A stretch of 9,186 bases of DNA from Bacteroidota bacterium (lineage in GTDB: Bacteria > Bacteroidota > Bacteroidia > Chitinophagales > Chitinophagaceae). Where the stretch lies: NCBI GenBank assembly GCA_023423285.1, contig JAFAFV010000028.1, positions 1-9,186 of the forward strand. Reading direction: 5' to 3'. Shown here piece after piece: positions 6,409 to 9,186 of the stretch (within the stretch, counting starts at the first letter, position 1; each line of letters opens with the position of its first letter). The notes beneath the pieces are model-generated. The model was given only the letters and a program-made list of their open reading frames with translations, ran no database searches and was not told the DNA's origin. Made by a program: the position numbers and the translations under genes.

Positions 6409-7287
6409 TTGGCCTGGACAGGTAAATCAAAAGGAAATAAAACAGGCTATGGCATTTTTATAAAAGTGCTTCGCAGCCTTGGACTGATGCCGGCTTACCT
6501 GTTGCTGCTTTTTGTTGCGGGCTATTATTTTCTCTTTAGTTGGAAATCCTCCAAAGCGATCTGGTACTATTTGCGGCAACGGCAGAAATTTTCGGTTTTC
6601 AAATCAATTCGTACGCTTTACAAAAATTACTACTTATTTGGCCAGGCCCTTATTGACCGAATCGTGATGATGGCCGGTATTAAAAATAAATTTACTTTCA
6701 ATTTTGATGATGAGGTTTATTTTAATGAAATGATCGAGCTGGGAAAAGGGGGGCTGCTGCTGAGCGGCCACCTGGGCAATTGGGAAATTGCTGGTCACCT
6801 GCTTAAAAAGCGCTTTACCACACCCATTAATATTGTGATGTATGATAATGAGCACGAACAACTGAAACAATTTCTTGAAACTGAAACCGGACGGCGCAAC
6901 GCAAAGATCATTGTGATAAAAGAAAACCTTTCGCACATTTATGAAATTACAGAAGCACTAAGCAACAACGAATTTGTATGTATGCATGCCGACAGATTTT
7001 TGCCTGGCAATAAAACTATTGAAGCTACATTCTTAGGCGAGAAAGCCCTCTTTCCGGCAGGGCCGTTTGTGCTGGCAAGCAAACTTGACGTGCCAACCTG
7101 TTTTGTGTTTGCCATGAAGAAAACGCTGCATCATTATCATTTTTACGCCAGTCCGGGCATTGTGTACAGGTTGAAAAATAACGTACAGCCGCAACACATT
7201 CTAAACGATTTTATTGCTGAAATGGAAGCCAAACTTCGGCAACATCCTGCCCAGTGGTATAATTACTACCAGTTTTGGAAAAATTAA
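6409..7287 (+). CDS. LpxL/HtrB-type lysophospholipid or lipid A acyltransferase
   Basis: The 292-residue protein belongs to the lipid A biosynthesis acyltransferase (LABLAT) family, which moves acyl chains from ACP to a lipid acceptor at the inner membrane. It has a hydrophobic N-terminal segment at about 27-45, the catalytic HX4E motif as GHLGNWE (His121, Glu126), a second block FLGEKALFPAGPFVLASKLDVP at 208-229, and the common end HPAQWYNYYQFW at 279-290. The start is TTG at 6409: the frame is closed by TAG at 6364-6366, no ATG lies between, and the resulting MAWTGKSKGNKTGY fits the family's N-terminus. The first ATG (6487, Met27) would cut off this segment. It is separated from the ACP gene by 94 nt and precedes the dehydratase by 73 nt. 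In aryl polyene clusters such enzymes are thought to attach the polyene to a membrane lipid; here that is inference. Confidence 0.85.
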   Translation: MAWTGKSKGNKTGYGIFIKVLRSLGLMPAYLLLLFVAGYYFLFSWKSSKAIWYYLRQRQKFSVFKSIRTLYKNYYLFGQALIDRIVMMAGIKNKFTFNFDDEVYFNEMIELGKGGLLLSGHLGNWEIAGHLLKKRFTTPINIVMYDNEHEQLKQFLETETGRRNAKIIVIKENLSHIYEITEALSNNEFVCMHADRFLPGNKTIEATFLGEKALFPAGPFVLASKLDVPTCFVFAMKKTLHHYHFYASPGIVYRLKNNVQPQHILNDFIAEMEAKLRQHPAQWYNYYQFWKN

Positions 7288-7344
7288 CAAAATCGAACCA
7301 TGCTCTCATTCATACAATTCTATAAATATCCACTGAACTTTTCT

Positions 7345-7352
7345 TACTTTTA
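7345..7352 (+). promoter_or_regulatory. Weak candidate -7 box before the dehydratase
   Basis: TACTTTTA matches TAnnTTTG in all but the last base and ends 8 nt before the ATG at 7361, resembling the box ahead of the ketosynthase. No -33 element is visible. The 73-nt gap could hold an internal promoter, but this is weak evidence. Confidence 0.2.
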
Positions 7353-7360
7353 GCCCGTTT

Positions 7361-7780
7361 ATGAGTATAGCCAGCAACATATTGCCGCTGATTCCGCAGC
7401 GCCCGCCATTTGTAATGGCAGATACACTTGAAACCTGCGATGACAGTGGCGCTTCTTCAACTTTCTTAGTAAAAGTAGATCATATTTTTACCCTGAATGG
7501 TGTATTGAAGGAACCTGCCCTGATCGAAAATATCGCTCAAACTTGCGCGGCACGTATCGGTTACATTTGCCAACAGCAAAACAAACCCGTGCCGGTGGGT
7601 TTCATTGGCGCAGTGCAAAATTTAAGGATCAACTCATTGCCCACGGTAGGCAGTGTGCTGCATACTTTGGTGATTATTAAAAACCAGATCTTTAATGCTA
7701 CTATTGTTGAGGCAGAAATTTTAAGCAACGGAGAAACCATTGCCACTTGCGAAATGCGGATTTTTATAGCAGACGTTTAA
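7361..7780 (+). CDS. ApeP/FabZ-like 3-hydroxyacyl-ACP dehydratase (hotdog fold)
   Basis: The 139-residue protein has the hotdog-fold dehydratase outline: LPLIPQRPPFVMAD at 8-21 (compare LPHRYPFLLVD in FabZ), the central helix with ALIENIAQTCAA at 53-64, and GFIGAVQNLRI at 80-90. Glu56 occupies the catalytic acid position of FabZ. The GHFPG loop with the catalytic His is absent; the equivalent region reads DHIFTLNG (40-47), where His41 is one residue off in a gapless alignment. The LIENIAQT helix fits the ApeP-like branch found in aryl polyene clusters, where it would dehydrate 3-hydroxyacyl-ACP to make the conjugated double bonds, perhaps together with another dehydratase. It is followed after 16 nt by the secreted-protein gene. 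Whether it is catalytic alone is uncertain. Confidence 0.8.
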   Translation: MSIASNILPLIPQRPPFVMADTLETCDDSGASSTFLVKVDHIFTLNGVLKEPALIENIAQTCAARIGYICQQQNKPVPVGFIGAVQNLRINSLPTVGSVLHTLVIIKNQIFNATIVEAEILSNGETIATCEMRIFIADV

Positions 7781-7786
7781 CCTAAA

Positions 7787-7798
7787 ATATATATATAT
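7787..7798 (+). repeat. Short (AT)6 dinucleotide run overlapping a start codon
   Basis: Six AT units run from 7787 to 7798 and include the first two bases of the ATG at 7797. The tract is the only sequence between the dehydratase and the next gene apart from CCTAAA. It fits the AT-rich initiation regions common in Bacteroidota. It is short for a phase-variable repeat. Confidence 0.5.
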
Positions 7799-8417
7799 GA
7801 AACACTTAAAACCAATTCTCGTGCTTGCTTTAGTTGCACTGTCGTTTAGCTTAAAGGCACAAACAATTCAGGATGTATTATCAGACAAAAGTATTCCTAT
7901 TACTTTTTACGGTATTGATTTTACAAAAGCTCGTTTAATCGGCGATGTTAATGCAAAAAAAGGCGATATCGTTGCAAGACAATATGCAGGTATTAACGAC
8001 CTGATGATAAAAGAAGCAACTAAATATGATTTCGCTGCGGCTTTTAACAGGAGCGAATTAACTGCCAATCTTGAAGCCGTGAAAAAAAGGAATGATGCCA
8101 TTGATTCAAATAAAATTCTTTCTTCAAATACGGCCGATTATAATCATCTTACAGAAAGCGATGTAGCAGCAATTATTAAAAATTTTAAAACTGATGGGTC
8201 GGTAGGTTATGGATTATTGTTGGTAGCAGATGCCATGAGCAAATCACATGAACGCATGTCAGGCTGGGTGGTTTTATTTGATAATAAAACCAAAAAGATA
8301 CTCCTCAACGAAAGACATGAAGGCAAGGTAGGCATGGCTTTCAGTTTTAGAAATTATTGGGCTGCAGGTATTAAAAACATCATCAGCAGCCTTGCAGCAA
8401 AAAACAAAAAAAGATAG
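7797..8417 (+). CDS. Secreted protein of unknown function within the acyl-chain operon
   Basis: I do not recognise a characterised family in this 206-residue protein. A clear signal peptide covers 1-21/22 (hydrophobic core ILVLALVALSFS, then LKAQ), with cleavage probably beside Ala21-Gln22. There is no lipobox Cys, so it should be a soluble or membrane-associated periplasmic protein. The mature part includes FYGIDFTKARLIGD near 37-50, an Ala/Lys-rich middle, VGYGLLLVADAMS at 139-151, GWVVLFDNKTKKILL at 156-170 and a closing GMAFSFRNYWAAGI at 179-192. The C-terminus is basic (KNKKR). From memory these blocks recur in unnamed secreted Bacteroidota proteins. It has no LolA-like features that I can see, though LolA-like proteins are usual in such clusters. 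Its TAG stop overlaps the thioesterase GTG by one base, which ties it to this operon and suggests an envelope step in handling the product. Confidence 0.8.
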   Translation: MKHLKPILVLALVALSFSLKAQTIQDVLSDKSIPITFYGIDFTKARLIGDVNAKKGDIVARQYAGINDLMIKEATKYDFAAAFNRSELTANLEAVKKRNDAIDSNKILSSNTADYNHLTESDVAAIIKNFKTDGSVGYGLLLVADAMSKSHERMSGWVVLFDNKTKKILLNERHEGKVGMAFSFRNYWAAGIKNIISSLAAKNKKR

Positions 8418-8836
8418 TGAACCCATTAAGCCATACAGTAGAAGTTTTAATCCGGTTCAATGAGGCTGACCCGCTGGGCATTGTATGGCACGGCCATTAT
8501 ATCCGTTATTTTGAAGATGGACGCGAAGCGTTTGGCAAACAATATGGCATAGGTTACATGGATTTTTTCAAACACAATGTGGTGGTTCCTATTGTTCATT
8601 GCGAGTGCAATTACAAGAAATCTTTGAAATTTGGCGACAAGGTTCGCGTGGAGGCCACCTATGTTCCTTGCGACGCCGCGAAAATTATTTTCACATATAA
8701 TCTTTATAAAGTATCCGACAATTCACTGGTTGCAACAGGTTCAACCACGCAGGTTTTTTTGGATAAGGATTCACAAACTTTAATTTTAAACAACCCTCCT
8801 TTTTTTGAAGAGTGGAAACGTAAAATGAGAATGTAG
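8417..8836 (+). CDS. 4HBT/YbgC-like acyl thioesterase (hotdog fold)
   Basis: The 139-residue protein fits the 4-hydroxybenzoyl-CoA thioesterase family, which hydrolyses acyl-CoA or acyl-ACP thioesters. The signature region RFNEADPLGIVWHGHYIRYFEDGR lies at 13-36, with Asp18 at the position of the catalytic Asp of the Pseudomonas enzyme, followed by CECNYKKSLKFGDKVRVE at 62-79 and a conserved-looking FTYNLYKVSD...LVATGSTTQVFLD ending. Length is typical. The start is GTG at 8417-8419, overlapping the TAG of the secreted-protein gene (8415-8417) in TAGTG; it gives the normal short lead into strand 1, and no upstream ATG fits. The next gene starts 3 nt after its stop. In an aryl polyene cluster it may release or edit chains on the carrier protein, like ApeK; that assignment is by context. 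Confidence 0.88.
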   Translation: MNPLSHTVEVLIRFNEADPLGIVWHGHYIRYFEDGREAFGKQYGIGYMDFFKHNVVVPIVHCECNYKKSLKFGDKVRVEATYVPCDAAKIIFTYNLYKVSDNSLVATGSTTQVFLDKDSQTLILNNPPFFEEWKRKMRM

Positions 8837-8839
8837 GGC

Positions 8840-9186
8840 ATGAAGGAGGTTTTTGTAATTGCAGATAATATTGTTTCGCCGCTGGGCTACACCACGAAAG
8901 AAAATTTCGTTGCATTATGCAATGGCCAGTCAGCGGTTAAACAACATCAGGATACAAAAAAGAGTGACAAACCATTCTTCGCATCTCTTTTTAATGCTAA
9001 TGCTTTTGATGAGGGCGACTTCACAAAATTTGAACAAATTGTTATCGCCTCCATCAAAGATGCGGTTTCGAAAACCAATATTGATTTAGCCACCGAAAGA
9101 ACCGCGCTGATTATCTCTTCCACCAAAGGCAATATCAGCCTGATTGAAACCAATACCGTTACTCCTGAATTAAAAGAACGCATCAG
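8840..9186 (+). CDS. Second ketosynthase-like protein, N-terminal 115 residues (3' truncated by window edge)
   Basis: An ATG at 8840, 3 nt after the thioesterase stop, opens a frame that stays open to the window end. The start MKEVFVIADNIVSPLGYTTK fits the first strand and loop of ketosynthases (compare VVITGLGIYSCIGKN of the first one here), with FVALCNGQSAV as the usual helix-and-GxS element and TALIISSTKGNI at about 93-104 as the strand before the dimer region. The Cys-His-His residues would lie beyond the edge, so I cannot tell an active ketosynthase from a chain-length-factor-like partner. Charge-rich and less conserved residues (HQDTKKSDKP) replace the common N-terminal block, suggesting a divergent member. 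An AAGGAGG at 8843-8849 lies inside the coding sequence just after the ATG and is not followed by a plausible start. Confidence 0.75.
   Translation, partial: MKEVFVIADNIVSPLGYTTKENFVALCNGQSAVKQHQDTKKSDKPFFASLFNANAFDEGDFTKFEQIVIASIKDAVSKTNIDLATERTALIISSTKGNISLIETNTVTPELKERI

Noticed and set aside
7300..7353. 17-codon ORF starting ATG at 7300 between the acyltransferase and dehydratase
   Set aside because: Very short, no recognisable features, and no overlap with the next start; indistinguishable from chance.
8843..8849. AAGGAGG as a Shine-Dalgarno site
   Set aside because: It lies inside the second ketosynthase coding sequence directly after its ATG, and no plausible start codon follows in the proper frame and distance.
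1..9186. CRISPR arrays, tRNA or rRNA genes, defence or toxin-antitoxin systems
   Set aside because: No regularly spaced repeats, no RNA gene motifs and no protein with nuclease, toxin or antitoxin signatures were seen; every stretch is explained by the listed genes or short AT-rich gaps.

Overview
The window looks like a chromosomal piece of a member of the Bacteroidota, most likely near Chitinophagaceae/Chitinophaga or Flavobacterium-type flexirubin producers. The evidence is the moderately AT-rich composition, the near absence of Shine-Dalgarno sites, TAnnTTTG-type -7 promoter boxes close to start codons, a Bacteroidota-type Y1/RayT transposase, and a gene set typical of the flexirubin / aryl polyene pigment clusters of this phylum. 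No database search was possible; family calls rest on motifs read in the translations.

Left part (1-4540). The window opens inside a rightward gene encoding the C-terminal end of a probable outer-membrane beta-barrel protein (1-549). It converges with a 9-nt gap on a leftward, membrane-anchored GH25 lysozyme (559-1335). Upstream of that, on the same strand, lie a full-length REP-associated tyrosine transposase-like gene (1400-2029), whose catalytic residues all appear to be replaced, and a complete UvrD/PcrA DNA helicase (2186-4540). A strong terminator hairpin lies between the transposase-like gene and the lysozyme, abutting the lysozyme start codon, with a perfect -7 box just upstream of it.

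Right part (4541-9186). A 292-nt divergent intergenic region leads into a rightward gene series that continues past the window end: beta-ketoacyl-ACP synthase (GTG start, complete Cys-His-His triad), acyl carrier protein, LpxL/HtrB-type acyltransferase (TTG start), ApeP/FabZ-like dehydratase, a secreted protein of unknown function, a 4HBT-fold thioesterase (GTG start) and the N-terminal part of a second ketosynthase-like protein. This is the edge of a type II fatty-acid/polyketide cluster of the flexirubin/aryl polyene kind. The ketosynthase and ACP would elongate, the dehydratase would introduce double bonds, the thioesterase would release or proofread, and the acyltransferase would move the acyl chain to a membrane acceptor. 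The ketoreductase, AMP ligase, tyrosine ammonia-lyase, exporter and resorcinol genes expected in such clusters are not in the window and would lie further right.

The most interesting points are the catalytically ablated but intact RayT-like protein, the promoter/terminator arrangement in front of the lysozyme, the uncharacterised secreted protein coupled by a TAGTG junction to the thioesterase, the dehydratase without the usual GHFPG histidine, and a possible 43-codon leader ORF overlapping the first ketosynthase start by GTGA. I see no CRISPR array, tRNA, rRNA, complete insertion sequence or defence system.
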